DNA from: Candidatus Woesebacteria bacterium RIFCSPHIGHO2_01_FULL_44_10
GTDB taxonomy: Bacteria; Patescibacteriota; Microgenomatia; UBA8517
Length of the DNA: 9,071 nucleotides
NCBI GenBank assembly: GCA_001792465.1
Contig: MGGO01000005.1
Coordinates: 32,458 to 41,528, forward strand
Reading direction: 5' to 3'
In this document: positions 1-6,438 of the stretch, piece by piece
How positions within the stretch are numbered: position 1 is the stretch's first letter
Layout: each line of letters opens with the position of its first letter
Notes under the pieces: generated by a model
What the model was told of the DNA's origin: nothing
What the model saw: only the letters and a program-made list of their open reading frames with translations
Database searches by the model: none
Position numbers and translations under genes: made by a program

Positions 1-41
1 TCGGCAAAACGACCGCTTTCATCGATAATCGCATACTGCAT
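1..41 (-). CDS. Partial CDS, 5' end only; possible DUF3800-type protein
   Basis: Only the first 13 codons are in the window, reading MQYAIIDESGRFA before the left edge cuts the frame. The start is well supported: an ATG at 39-41 is preceded by GGAGG with a 7-base spacer. A short beta strand followed at once by IDESG is how many DUF3800 proteins begin; they are thought to have an RNase H-like fold in which this Asp is a candidate metal ligand. Thirteen residues cannot prove the family, so the name is a suggestion. It follows the GT-C gene by 44 bases on the same strand, so it may be read with the glycan genes or be the first unrelated gene beyond them. No hairpin terminator separates the two. 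Confidence 0.5.
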   Translation of the reverse strand, partial: MQYAIIDESGRFA

Positions 42-48
42 AAATTAG

Positions 49-53
49 CCTCC
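49..53 (-). promoter_or_regulatory. Strong Shine-Dalgarno for the left-edge gene
   Basis: The minus strand reads GGAGG here, 7 bases before the ATG at 39-41. It is one of only two textbook ribosome binding sites in the window and is the main reason to accept the 13-codon gene start at the edge. Confidence 0.75.
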
Positions 54-85
54 ATTCGGCAAAAACGATACAAGCATTTGGATCT

Positions 86-1417
86 TCATCGCAGCTTGAT
101 TATGACATAACTGTCGGTTTTTTGGAGCGCTTTGTATTTCTGGCCAATCTGTTGAGTCATCGGATCGGTGAGATTTACTGAAACGTAATAGTCGGCACCG
201 AGGGCAATAAGATTCTCAATGGTACCATCAACAAAGGGCCAACCCCGCCGGGCAGTTTGGTAAAGAAAGGCCGTGTCTTTGTTGTACGGAACAACAACTA
301 AAGCGTCATGAGGTACTAATTCATCAACCGCTTTCCCTGCTTCTACAATCACAGGGTTGTTTATCTTGTAGTACTCACGAATCTGAAAGCCCGAGGTCAC
401 AAACATCATTACTACAGCAAAAACACCCAGATATTTGGGTAAGCGAAGAACCCCTTGGGCTAAAAGTAAGCAGATTGACGGCACTAAAAAGAGTTGATAA
501 TAGTCGTGGCGAACATTGGCGGTTGCAAAAACAAAAACAAAGGCAAGTGAGCCGACAAAAAATGCCAAAGGAAATAATTTTTTCTTGTTTACTGAAGTAA
601 CCCCAAGAGCAAGGGGAATGAGTCCCCACGAGCCAAGGATCAAGTGGCCAATGCGCTCACCAAAAATCCAGCGCCAAAAGCTTGGCTTGCCTAGAATCCG
701 GTCACTATTAAACATCCACTTAATGTGCGCAATCCCTGACGGAAACTGACTAATCCAAAACCTCCAAGCGGCAACCGGCGCCATGGAAAGCGCCAGAAAA
801 AAAATGAAGCGCTTTTTGTTTTTGGCCAGCAGCCAAAAAACAGGCAGGTAAAAAATGACAAACGGTTTGACCAGAAGTGAAACTGCAAAAAGAACACTGG
901 AAAAAAGCCAGCTTTTTGGGAAAAACCAAATGGCAGCCAGAGCGAAAGTAATCGCCAAGGGATCAGGAAGAATAGTCCGGGAGTAATAGACGTTATATGG
1001 CAAAAAAGCAAAGAAAAATGCTGCCCAAACCCCACCCCAATCACCCAAATATTTTTTACCAAGTAAGTAAATAAACATCGTCGAAACCAGGCTTGCAACT
1101 ATTGAAATGTATCGCCCGGAAACTTCCAAACTAAGCGGGAAGTTGGTAGCCAATAAGTAATGGAAAAAGTTAAAGAGTGGAAACTCAACCATACGGTACC
1201 CCTCCAGATTGGTAACTCCGGTTTGAGCGCTGGAGAGATCGTGATACTTGGGAACAAGCAGATTAAGCCCGTTTTTAATATATTCTCTGGTAACTGAAGC
1301 AGTATCGGCCTGGCGCCAGCTATGCCAATCTGCAATGGGATTGTTTATTTTATATAAACGAACAAAAAATCCCCCCAGAAGAATAATAAACAAAATTATG
1401 TACTCAATTCTTTTCAT
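86..1417 (-). CDS. GT-C fold membrane glycosyltransferase (GT39/ArnT-like)
   Basis: A 443-residue polytopic protein resembling the PMT/ArnT group, which transfers a sugar from a polyprenyl-phosphate donor on the outer face of the membrane. TM1 spans about residues 5-22. The first external loop carries acidic residues expected at the active site, Asp30 in ADWHSWRQAD and Asp38, and further on RMVEFPLFNFFHYL (about 74-88) and SRTILPDP (146-153). About ten further hydrophobic segments follow, then a soluble tail from about residue 350 that contains NKDTAFLYQTARRGWPF, a typical end for this class. The frame stays open for 37 codons upstream, but those residues (RSLGGRPERCRG and before) translate a GC-rich repeat-like sequence and the preceding gene, so the Met at 1415-1417 directly before KRIEYIILF is chosen. 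It overlaps the polymerase gene by 14 bases, suggesting coupled translation. The sugar and acceptor cannot be told from sequence. Confidence 0.87.
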   Translation of the reverse strand: MKRIEYIILFIILLGGFFVRLYKINNPIADWHSWRQADTASVTREYIKNGLNLLVPKYHDLSSAQTGVTNLEGYRMVEFPLFNFFHYLLATNFPLSLEVSGRYISIVASLVSTMFIYLLGKKYLGDWGGVWAAFFFAFLPYNVYYSRTILPDPLAITFALAAIWFFPKSWLFSSVLFAVSLLVKPFVIFYLPVFWLLAKNKKRFIFFLALSMAPVAAWRFWISQFPSGIAHIKWMFNSDRILGKPSFWRWIFGERIGHLILGSWGLIPLALGVTSVNKKKLFPLAFFVGSLAFVFVFATANVRHDYYQLFLVPSICLLLAQGVLRLPKYLGVFAVVMMFVTSGFQIREYYKINNPVIVEAGKAVDELVPHDALVVVPYNKDTAFLYQTARRGWPFVDGTIENLIALGADYYVSVNLTDPMTQQIGQKYKALQKTDSYVIIKLR

Positions 1418-2723
1418 CCCTCGACATCGCTCGGGACGGCCACCGAGTGACCGCGTAACCAAAACCCATAAAAAGCCAAAATAGAATAGCGAACTTTGAG
1501 GCTTCAAAAACGTCAATAAACGTGGCATTGAGTAAAATTCCCGGGAAGGCTCCGATTATACCTGCTAAATAAGCGCTCCTGACATCAAGCTTTGGCAAAG
1601 GAATGGTTTTTAAAAAACGAATGGCAACCCTGATGAGGATCAGGGCAAAAGCCACAAACCCCACAAGGCCTGTTTCTCCCAGAAGTCGCAAATAATCGTT
1701 GTCAGTAGCCAGGGTAATTGACGAATACCCCGTCCCCAAAAGCGGATTTTTGGCAAATGCCCGAAGTGCCCTTGGCCACTCAACGTTCAACCTAATTGAG
1801 GTTGACCTGTCCTCCACTCCCAAAACGCTGCCGATGGATAACTCCGCCGCTTGGACTGTGGGGGTAATACTCGTTAACAGGTATTGAAACACTCGCATAT
1901 AGCGGGTTATCAAGCTACTTGAAGTGGCCATCAAAAGCACGGAGGCGACTATGAAAATGGGGATTGCCTTGTATTTACGAATCAACAAGAGTGCTAGAGT
2001 TATTGCACCCATAAAACTCACAATCGAAATTCTGGAAACGGCATTGATCATCAGCCAGTAAGAGGCACCAATGCCAAACAGGTAGACAATTTTTTCTTTT
2101 TTGTTTGAAACAAAAAACATGCTAAAAAGAACGGGTGTTGCCAAAACCAGATAAGAAGCCAGGTCATAATGGCCCGCAAATGTGGCGGGGATGTGGCCTC
2201 CCGGTAGGTAGCGAAGCGCCACGCCCTTTGAATACTCGGCATTTTGCGTAGTCACAATCGGCCAGCTTAAGTATTTTTGACCCATACCATAGGCAAAAGC
2301 CCAAATAGCCACAATCACCAATAGTTTGCTGAAAAAAGCCAAATCTCTTTGGGACTTAATTACCGATGCACCAATGAAAAATGCCGCAAAATATTCAAAT
2401 CTCCTGACCCAATGCAAAACTCCAATATGCAGGGAAACAGTCTTTGTAAGAAAAACGGCCGAAACTACGGAAACAAAACCGACGAACATATAAACAAGGA
2501 TTGCTACGTTCACCTTGTTTTTAAAAAGGCTTCTCCAATCTGGAAGAATAGTAATTAGCCAAATTAAAAAAATTACAAAAACCAAAAAATCCTCGAGTCG
2601 AATTGAAACAAACGTGCCCGGGACATCCACAAACGGAAATTTCGGATAGAGCGGAATGGCAAGTAAAATAGCGGCCACGCCATATTTCAAAAGACTTTTA
2701 AGCTTCCCTAAACGCTTTAACAT
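1404..2723 (-). CDS. Wzy/WaaL-type O-antigen polymerase or ligase family protein
   Basis: A 439-residue polytopic protein with roughly 11-12 hydrophobic segments. Family marks: TFAGHYDLASYLV (181-193), SRISIVSFMGA (230-240), and after a long external loop NPLLGTGYSSITLATDNDYLRLLGETGLVG (326-355, shown here only to locate the Wzy_C signature). Proteins of this family move a polyprenyl-linked glycan to another glycan (polymerase) or to an acceptor such as lipid or protein (ligase); sequence alone does not separate the two. The usual His-Asn before the large-loop exit is Asp-Asn-Asp here (341-343). The last residues (VTRWPSRAMSRDEKN) come from a GC-rich repeat-like element and are charged rather than membrane-like, so the ancestral protein may have ended a little earlier. 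The ATG at 2721-2723 overlaps the upstream GT2 gene by 26 bases, and a purine-rich GAGGGAAGG lies about 18 bases before it, rather far for a ribosome site. Confidence 0.85.
   Translation of the reverse strand: MLKRLGKLKSLLKYGVAAILLAIPLYPKFPFVDVPGTFVSIRLEDFLVFVIFLIWLITILPDWRSLFKNKVNVAILVYMFVGFVSVVSAVFLTKTVSLHIGVLHWVRRFEYFAAFFIGASVIKSQRDLAFFSKLLVIVAIWAFAYGMGQKYLSWPIVTTQNAEYSKGVALRYLPGGHIPATFAGHYDLASYLVLATPVLFSMFFVSNKKEKIVYLFGIGASYWLMINAVSRISIVSFMGAITLALLLIRKYKAIPIFIVASVLLMATSSSLITRYMRVFQYLLTSITPTVQAAELSIGSVLGVEDRSTSIRLNVEWPRALRAFAKNPLLGTGYSSITLATDNDYLRLLGETGLVGFVAFALILIRVAIRFLKTIPLPKLDVRSAYLAGIIGAFPGILLNATFIDVFEASKFAILFWLFMGFGYAVTRWPSRAMSRDEKN
1418..1455. repeat. GC-rich repeat-like element at a gene junction
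   Basis: This stretch is clearly richer in GC than its surroundings. It contains a short imperfect hairpin, CGGcCAC-CGA-GTGaCCG (1437-1453), next to CCCTCGACATCGCTCGGGA (1418-1436). From memory, the GAGCGA-GTCGAGGG pattern on the minus strand resembles short interspersed repeats seen in many bacterial genomes; this was not checked. It lies at the end of the polymerase gene, encodes part of its tail (TRWPSRAMSR), and abuts the ATG of the next gene, where GAGGG directly precedes the start codon. Only one copy is in the window, so repeat status is inferred from resemblance and composition. Confidence 0.45.
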
Positions 2724-3588
2724 ATATTTTTGCTGACCGCCTTCCCTCTAGTATACCGAAAAGAACAATTCTGCCTAAAGCGCCAATCCTGAGTAACAAT
2801 CTCAGGATCGGATACTGCCATTTCGGATAAAATTTCTTATAAAACCTCTTTATCCCTTTGTACTCCTGAAGTATGGGAAACTCAGCTGTTGAGCTCGCCG
2901 CCCCAATGTGAGTAATATTCCAAGCGGGTAAGTACCATATCTGCCAACCTTTTTGCTTGATTCTATAAAAAAGATCTACTTCCTCCGTATACATATGGTA
3001 TTCCTCGTCAAAGCCGCCAACTTGCTCCAGGGCCTGCCGGCGCACGAGGGCAAAAGCACCCATAACCCAGTCAAGCTCTCTAGCCTTTTTGTATAAACCC
3101 GTTCCCTTGGCAAAAGACTTAGATTTCATTGGGTGAAAGGGCTTGATTATGATGTCCACCCCGGGAATATCCTGAATAGTCATCCAAGAAAAGACCCGCA
3201 AAAGTGTGGGGAAATAGCCACCGGTCCCCTGCTGCGTTCCGTCAGGGTTTTTAAGCGCGCAGCTTGCAACCCCGACCTTGGGGTGGACTTCCATCCAGTT
3301 AACCATTTCTTTCAGCAAATTATCGTGAATTAAAGTGTCTGAGTTCAAAAAAAGAAGATATTTTCCCCTTGCTTCCCTAATCCCACAATTATTCGCCCCC
3401 GCAAATCCCAGGTTCACCTTACTCTCAATAATTTTGGCTTTTGAACTTTTGATTTTCTTTGTCGACCCATTATCAACCACAATCATCTCATAGTCCAAGT
3501 TTTTGGTCTGCTTGATGATTGACTCAAGACAGGCTTGGGCCAAGCCGGGTGTGTTGTAATTAATAATTATAATCGAAAGATCAACCAT
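2698..3588 (-). CDS. Family 2 glycosyltransferase (rhamnosyltransferase-like)
   Basis: A 296-residue GT-A fold enzyme that should transfer a sugar from a nucleotide donor at the cytoplasmic face. Motifs in order: LSIIIINYNTP (4-14) for nucleotide binding; IVVDNGST (36-43); NLGFAGANNCGI (59-70); FLNSDT (80-85), the DXD-like metal site with Asp84; WVMGAFALVRR (174-184); GGFDEEYHMYTEEVDLFYRI (191-210) with the likely catalytic acid in TEEVD; and THIGAASS (226-233). This arrangement matches the WbbL/RfbN-like rhamnosyltransferase branch of GT2, but donor assignment from motifs is weak. The C-terminal 45 residues are basic and amphipathic, suggesting membrane association. The ATG at 3586-3588 has GGAG four bases upstream, inside the preceding gene, which it overlaps by 22 bases. 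Confidence 0.9.
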   Translation of the reverse strand: MVDLSIIIINYNTPGLAQACLESIIKQTKNLDYEMIVVDNGSTKKIKSSKAKIIESKVNLGFAGANNCGIREARGKYLLFLNSDTLIHDNLLKEMVNWMEVHPKVGVASCALKNPDGTQQGTGGYFPTLLRVFSWMTIQDIPGVDIIIKPFHPMKSKSFAKGTGLYKKARELDWVMGAFALVRRQALEQVGGFDEEYHMYTEEVDLFYRIKQKGWQIWYLPAWNITHIGAASSTAEFPILQEYKGIKRFYKKFYPKWQYPILRLLLRIGALGRIVLFGILEGRRSAKIYVKAFREA

Positions 3589-4058
3589 ATCGCTCCCAAG
3601 GCTAAAGCCCCTACTCCCAGGCGCACGAAAACGTTGCTTGGGGCATATTTAATAATTATTTTTTGCCTGTAATCCACCCCTTTATACCAAACGTCGTCTT
3701 TGGGGTCAGTGGGTTCAAAACCGTTTACAAATATCGACTCCCGCAATGGATGAACTATCTCCTCCAGAAAAGTACTGCGTGTTTGATCCCGAATCAGGGT
3801 TTGGGACTCCTCCGGTGGATAATTGAGCCTAAAAGAAGGGATGGGGCCAAATTGGTTTTGGTAGTGGTTCAACACTTCCTGTCTTGTATAATTTGTGAAA
3901 TAAGCTCTTCTTCTAGTCAGGTCCTCACTATCTCCCAGTTCTTGCGATTGAACAGAATCAGGCGGGGGAGTTGGAAAAGCCGGACTAGGTAAAGCAAGAT
4001 AAGCCAAAAATCCAGCAGCAAAAATCACATAGACCACTCGTAGGATAGCTTTAATCAT
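3567..4058 (-). CDS. Unrecognised protein with two membrane segments and an external domain
   Basis: A 163-residue protein I do not recognise. A hydrophobic segment at about 4-23 follows a short basic end (Lys3, Arg7). Next come a proline-rich stretch (PSPAFPTPPP, 24-33), a polar domain of about 100 residues rich in aromatics and charge (NYTRQEVLNHYQNQFG at 56-71, LRESIFVNGFEPTDPKDDVW at 105-124), then a C-terminal hydrophobic segment at about 144-161. The positive-inside rule places both ends in the cytoplasm and the central domain outside. Its ATG overlaps the acyltransferase stop as ATGA, and its end overlaps the GT2 gene by 22 bases, so it is firmly in the same cotranscribed block. A role in assembling or anchoring the glycan, or in partnering a membrane glycosyltransferase, is a guess from context. 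The first segment could instead be a signal peptide, but there is no clear cleavage site or lipobox Cys. Confidence 0.8.
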   Translation of the reverse strand: MIKAILRVVYVIFAAGFLAYLALPSPAFPTPPPDSVQSQELGDSEDLTRRRAYFTNYTRQEVLNHYQNQFGPIPSFRLNYPPEESQTLIRDQTRSTFLEEIVHPLRESIFVNGFEPTDPKDDVWYKGVDYRQKIIIKYAPSNVFVRLGVGALALGAIWLIFRL

Positions 4059-4651
4059 TGGAAAAGCCTGGCTCTTCCCAGTTTATATTTAGGATCCTTA
4101 TTGGCCCGCTCTCCAATAACTCTCGCAGGGACGCCACCGACCACGGCAAACTCCGGTACGTCTTTAGTAACTACTGCCCCCGCTCCTACCACCGCTCCTT
4201 TTCCAATTCTTACCCCCGGCAAAATAATTACCCTGGGCCCGATAAAAACATAATCGCCAATTTCAACCGTCTCTTCAATCGGACCAAAGTCATCGCTATC
4301 TATATCGTGTTCGGAATTGTAAATCATAACCTCGCTTGCGATGTCAACGTGGTCTCCTATTTTTAAGCTCGCACGGCCGTCTAAAAATGCCCTAGCTCCA
4401 ACAATTGTATCCTTACCAATTTCAACATTTTTTGGTAAATAGAAGTTAGTCCACATGTGAAAAGTTGATCCCTCACCAATCTTGACACCCACAATCCTGT
4501 AAATTATTTTTCTAAAAAAGTGTAGCGGGATGTATCCGGTCCAACGAACCAGCATCAATTCAAAATCCAAAAAATAATTGTAAAAACGATTCAATATTTT
4601 TGGTATCGCTTGGCCAGCCGTCAGCTTATTACCCATTCTATCTTGCAGCAT
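4055..4651 (-). CDS. Left-handed beta-helix acyltransferase (hexapeptide, WbbJ/Maa-like)
   Basis: A 198-residue O-acyltransferase expected to acetylate a sugar in the glycan, probably from acetyl-CoA as a trimer. Residues 1-55 form a helical lead-in (FYNYFLDFELMLVRWTGYIP). From about residue 56 the hexapeptide pattern begins: VKIGEGSTF, VEIGKDTIVGA, LKIGDHVDIAS, VEIGDYVFIGP, VRIGKGAVVGAGAVVTKDV. The likely catalytic His115 sits in YNSEHD (111-116), and the end GGVPARVIG (172-180) is the usual CoA-binding close of the helix. The frame is open further upstream into the GT4 gene, but those residues are a shadow of it; the ATG at 4649-4651 is the first after the GT4 stop, leaving a 10-base gap. 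Met6 (4634-4636) is an alternative start, and neither has a clear Shine-Dalgarno. It ends with an ATGA overlap onto the next gene. Confidence 0.9.
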   Translation of the reverse strand: MLQDRMGNKLTAGQAIPKILNRFYNYFLDFELMLVRWTGYIPLHFFRKIIYRIVGVKIGEGSTFHMWTNFYLPKNVEIGKDTIVGARAFLDGRASLKIGDHVDIASEVMIYNSEHDIDSDDFGPIEETVEIGDYVFIGPRVIILPGVRIGKGAVVGAGAVVTKDVPEFAVVGGVPARVIGERANKDPKYKLGRARLFQ

Positions 4652-4661
4652 TTTTAGTATA

Positions 4662-5798
4662 TTAGGTCCTATCGGCTGCTGCCTCCAGGACGGCAACCGT
4701 CTCACGAGCTGCCTTTTCCCAGGAAAAGTTGGCCGCATGCTCAAGGCCTCTTTTAACTATTCTATTATACTCATCTGGACTCATTTTGAGAACTTTATTA
4801 ATGCCCTCCGTGATTGACCTAATGCTTTGGGGGTCGACAAAAATACCCGCGTCACCCACCACCTCTTCAAAGGCGTCAATTTTTGAAACAACAACTGGCG
4901 TACCTACTGCCATGGCCTCGATGGCGTGCATCCCAAAACCCTCTGTGAGTGAGGGAGCGACAAGCACTTTTGCTCCTGCCATTAGTCCTGGTTTATCACC
5001 CTCTGGCAAAAAATCGGTGAAAATAATCTCATCATTTAAGCCCAATTTCTGGACTTTTTTGAAAATTTCATCAAACAGCCAACCTTTTTTCCCAGCAATG
5101 ACCAACTTAATGTCTGGCTTTTGTTGCTTCACACCAACAAACGCTTCCACCAGCCGCTCCACATTTTTACTGGGTTTCAAGGTCCCCAAATACAAAAGAT
5201 AATCCGAAACTATAGTATACTTATTTTTAATGCGTCGCACATCCTCGTTGGGAACTGCGGTATTGAAACGTTCCCTATCATATCCATGGAGCACAACACT
5301 AATTTTCTTTGAGGCTTTAGGGTAGTGTCGTACAATTTCTTTTTTTGTACTATTAGAGACCGCAATGATAGATTTTGATATATTTACCGACCTGGCAGTC
5401 CAGTACTTTAACTGCCAAAATGTTATTTTTCTGAATTGGCCCGAGTTCTCGAGGTAAAAAAGGTCATGAATTGTCAGCACTGCTGGGATAGTAAGAATTG
5501 GGGGTAAATAGTGAGTTGGATTGAATAAAACGTCAGGCTTATTTTTGGAAAATAGAAGATGCGGAGTCAGTTTTCTAAACACCCACAAAGGTCCGCCGGG
5601 TAAAACTTTGTACTTGAAGAAATTTGTCTCTTTCGGAAGATCAGTCAGGGGCAGATTTTGCAGGTAAACTATGAGATTGTGTTTTATCTCTCCTTTTTCT
5701 CGCAGTCTGTAAATAGCCCAAAGTATATCAAAAGCATATTGGTTCACACCTACGCGCTCTTTGACATTCGCTTCATTCCCATCAATTCCAATTAACAT
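4662..5798 (-). CDS. Family 4 glycosyltransferase (GT-B fold)
   Basis: A 378-residue retaining glycosyltransferase of the GT4 family, acting in the cytoplasm with a nucleotide-sugar donor. The N-terminal acceptor domain begins MLIGIDGNEAN and includes VGVNQYAFDIL (16-25), DVLFNPTHYLPP (89-100) and LTIHDLFYLE (108-117). The linker carries IIAVSNSTKKEI (144-155) and VVLHGYDRERF. The C-terminal donor domain has YLGTLKPSKNVERLVEAF (203-220) and the full EX7E motif, Glu286-GFGMHAI-Glu294, then AMAVGTPVVVS. The ending FSWEKAARET (358-367) is shared with the other GT4 enzyme in this window. The frame stays open 28 codons further up, but that part reads antisense through the divergent HD gene; the ATG at 5796-5798 directly precedes the conserved first strand and is preferred. 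It starts the left-hand block of minus-strand genes, 28 bases from the divergent HD gene. Confidence 0.92.
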   Translation of the reverse strand: MLIGIDGNEANVKERVGVNQYAFDILWAIYRLREKGEIKHNLIVYLQNLPLTDLPKETNFFKYKVLPGGPLWVFRKLTPHLLFSKNKPDVLFNPTHYLPPILTIPAVLTIHDLFYLENSGQFRKITFWQLKYWTARSVNISKSIIAVSNSTKKEIVRHYPKASKKISVVLHGYDRERFNTAVPNEDVRRIKNKYTIVSDYLLYLGTLKPSKNVERLVEAFVGVKQQKPDIKLVIAGKKGWLFDEIFKKVQKLGLNDEIIFTDFLPEGDKPGLMAGAKVLVAPSLTEGFGMHAIEAMAVGTPVVVSKIDAFEEVVGDAGIFVDPQSIRSITEGINKVLKMSPDEYNRIVKRGLEHAANFSWEKAARETVAVLEAAADRT

Positions 5799-5826
5799 TG
5801 TTTCAATTATATGATAATATCGCCGC
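5799..5826. promoter_or_regulatory. Very short divergent intergenic region, probable overlapping promoters
   Basis: These 28 bases are all that separate the start codons of the GT4 gene (minus) and the HD gene (plus). The centre is AT-rich. On the minus strand a perfect -10 hexamer TATAAT lies at 5811-5806, seven bases before the GT4 ATG. On the plus strand TATGAT (5810-5815) and GATAAT (5813-5818) are -10-like, the latter eight bases before the HD ATG. No good -35 was found at 17 bases from either. If these are real promoters, both messages would be leaderless or nearly so. No Shine-Dalgarno is visible for either gene. Confidence 0.4.
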
Positions 5827-6429
5827 ATGAGCGAGCGAGCGGTGCGTACCCCACTTGTCGAAGCAGCACGAGAACACTTCATAAAGTTTTTCAGAGAGGG
5901 TAGTTTGATTTACCCTTATCTCCTAAAGCATATTGAAGAGGTAGAAAAATGGACCTTGATCATTTTAGAGGATCATCCCGAAGCCGATAAAGAAACAGTG
6001 TTGCTTTCTGTTTGGCTTCACGATATTGGTCACACTTTCGGAGACAAACAAATTGATCACGCAGAAAAATCTGCTTATGAAACGTTGGAATTTTTAGATC
6101 AAATGGGTGCTTCCAGGGAGAAAATCATAAACGTTACTCATTGTGTCCGTTCGCACAGGTGTAAGGATGTTATACCAAATAGTTTGGAGGCAAAGATTTT
6201 AGCAACTGCAGACTCTGCCAGTCATTTAACAGACGTTAACTACATTATCCATGCACAAGAGGGAGATTTGGAATATGCTAAAGGAAAGATCAGACGCGAC
6301 TTAAGAGATATCGAACAATTTCAATTATTAAACCCCAAGTTGCTTGAGCAACTGCAAAACATTGGTAGAGGCTGGGAAACAATACTGGCCAATTGGCCTT
6401 TTGTTGACACTCAACCTTTTACAAACTAA
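5827..6429 (+). CDS. HD-domain metal-dependent phosphohydrolase
   Basis: A 200-residue soluble protein of the HD superfamily, whose members hydrolyse phosphate esters, often of nucleotides, using divalent metal ions. Candidate metal ligands are visible in the family order: His35 (KHIEEVEKW), His65-Asp66 (WLHDIGHT), His78 (IDHAEKSAYE), His105 and His110 (THCVRSHR) and Asp129 (TADSASHL). The two extra His residues suggest a binuclear centre. The substrate is not evident. The ATG at 5827-5829 follows an in-frame stop at 5815; GTG at 5842 and TTG at 5905 (preceded by GAGAGGG) are alternative starts, and the first dozen residues (MSERAVRTP) come from an unusual GC-rich stretch. It runs against the glycan genes and is followed 9 bases later by a small coiled-coil gene, so the two are probably cotranscribed. 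A role in glycan synthesis is not shown. Confidence 0.88.
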   Translation: MSERAVRTPLVEAAREHFIKFFREGSLIYPYLLKHIEEVEKWTLIILEDHPEADKETVLLSVWLHDIGHTFGDKQIDHAEKSAYETLEFLDQMGASREKIINVTHCVRSHRCKDVIPNSLEAKILATADSASHLTDVNYIIHAQEGDLEYAKGKIRRDLRDIEQFQLLNPKLLEQLQNIGRGWETILANWPFVDTQPFTN

Positions 6430-6438
6430 GATCAGTTA

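Noticed and set aside
691..1098. Other long open frames overlapping the GT-C gene
   Set aside because: They are out-of-frame readings with no family motifs or ribosome sites; the GT-C frame has the conserved motifs.
4713..4728. Inverted repeat CTTTTCC-CA-GGAAAAG
   Set aside because: It falls on the conserved FSWEK codons of the GT4 gene and has a two-base loop, so it is explained by coding sequence.
4652..4744. Extension of the acyltransferase N-terminus by 31 residues into the GT4 gene
   Set aside because: It would overlap the GT4 C-terminus by more than 80 bases, and its residues (RPTFPGKRQLVRRLPSWR) look like an out-of-frame reading of the conserved FSWEKAA coding region.
5799..5882. Extension of the left GT4 N-terminus by 28 residues
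   Set aside because: It would read antisense through the first 56 bases of the HD gene, whereas the GT4 family begins at the MLIGID strand.
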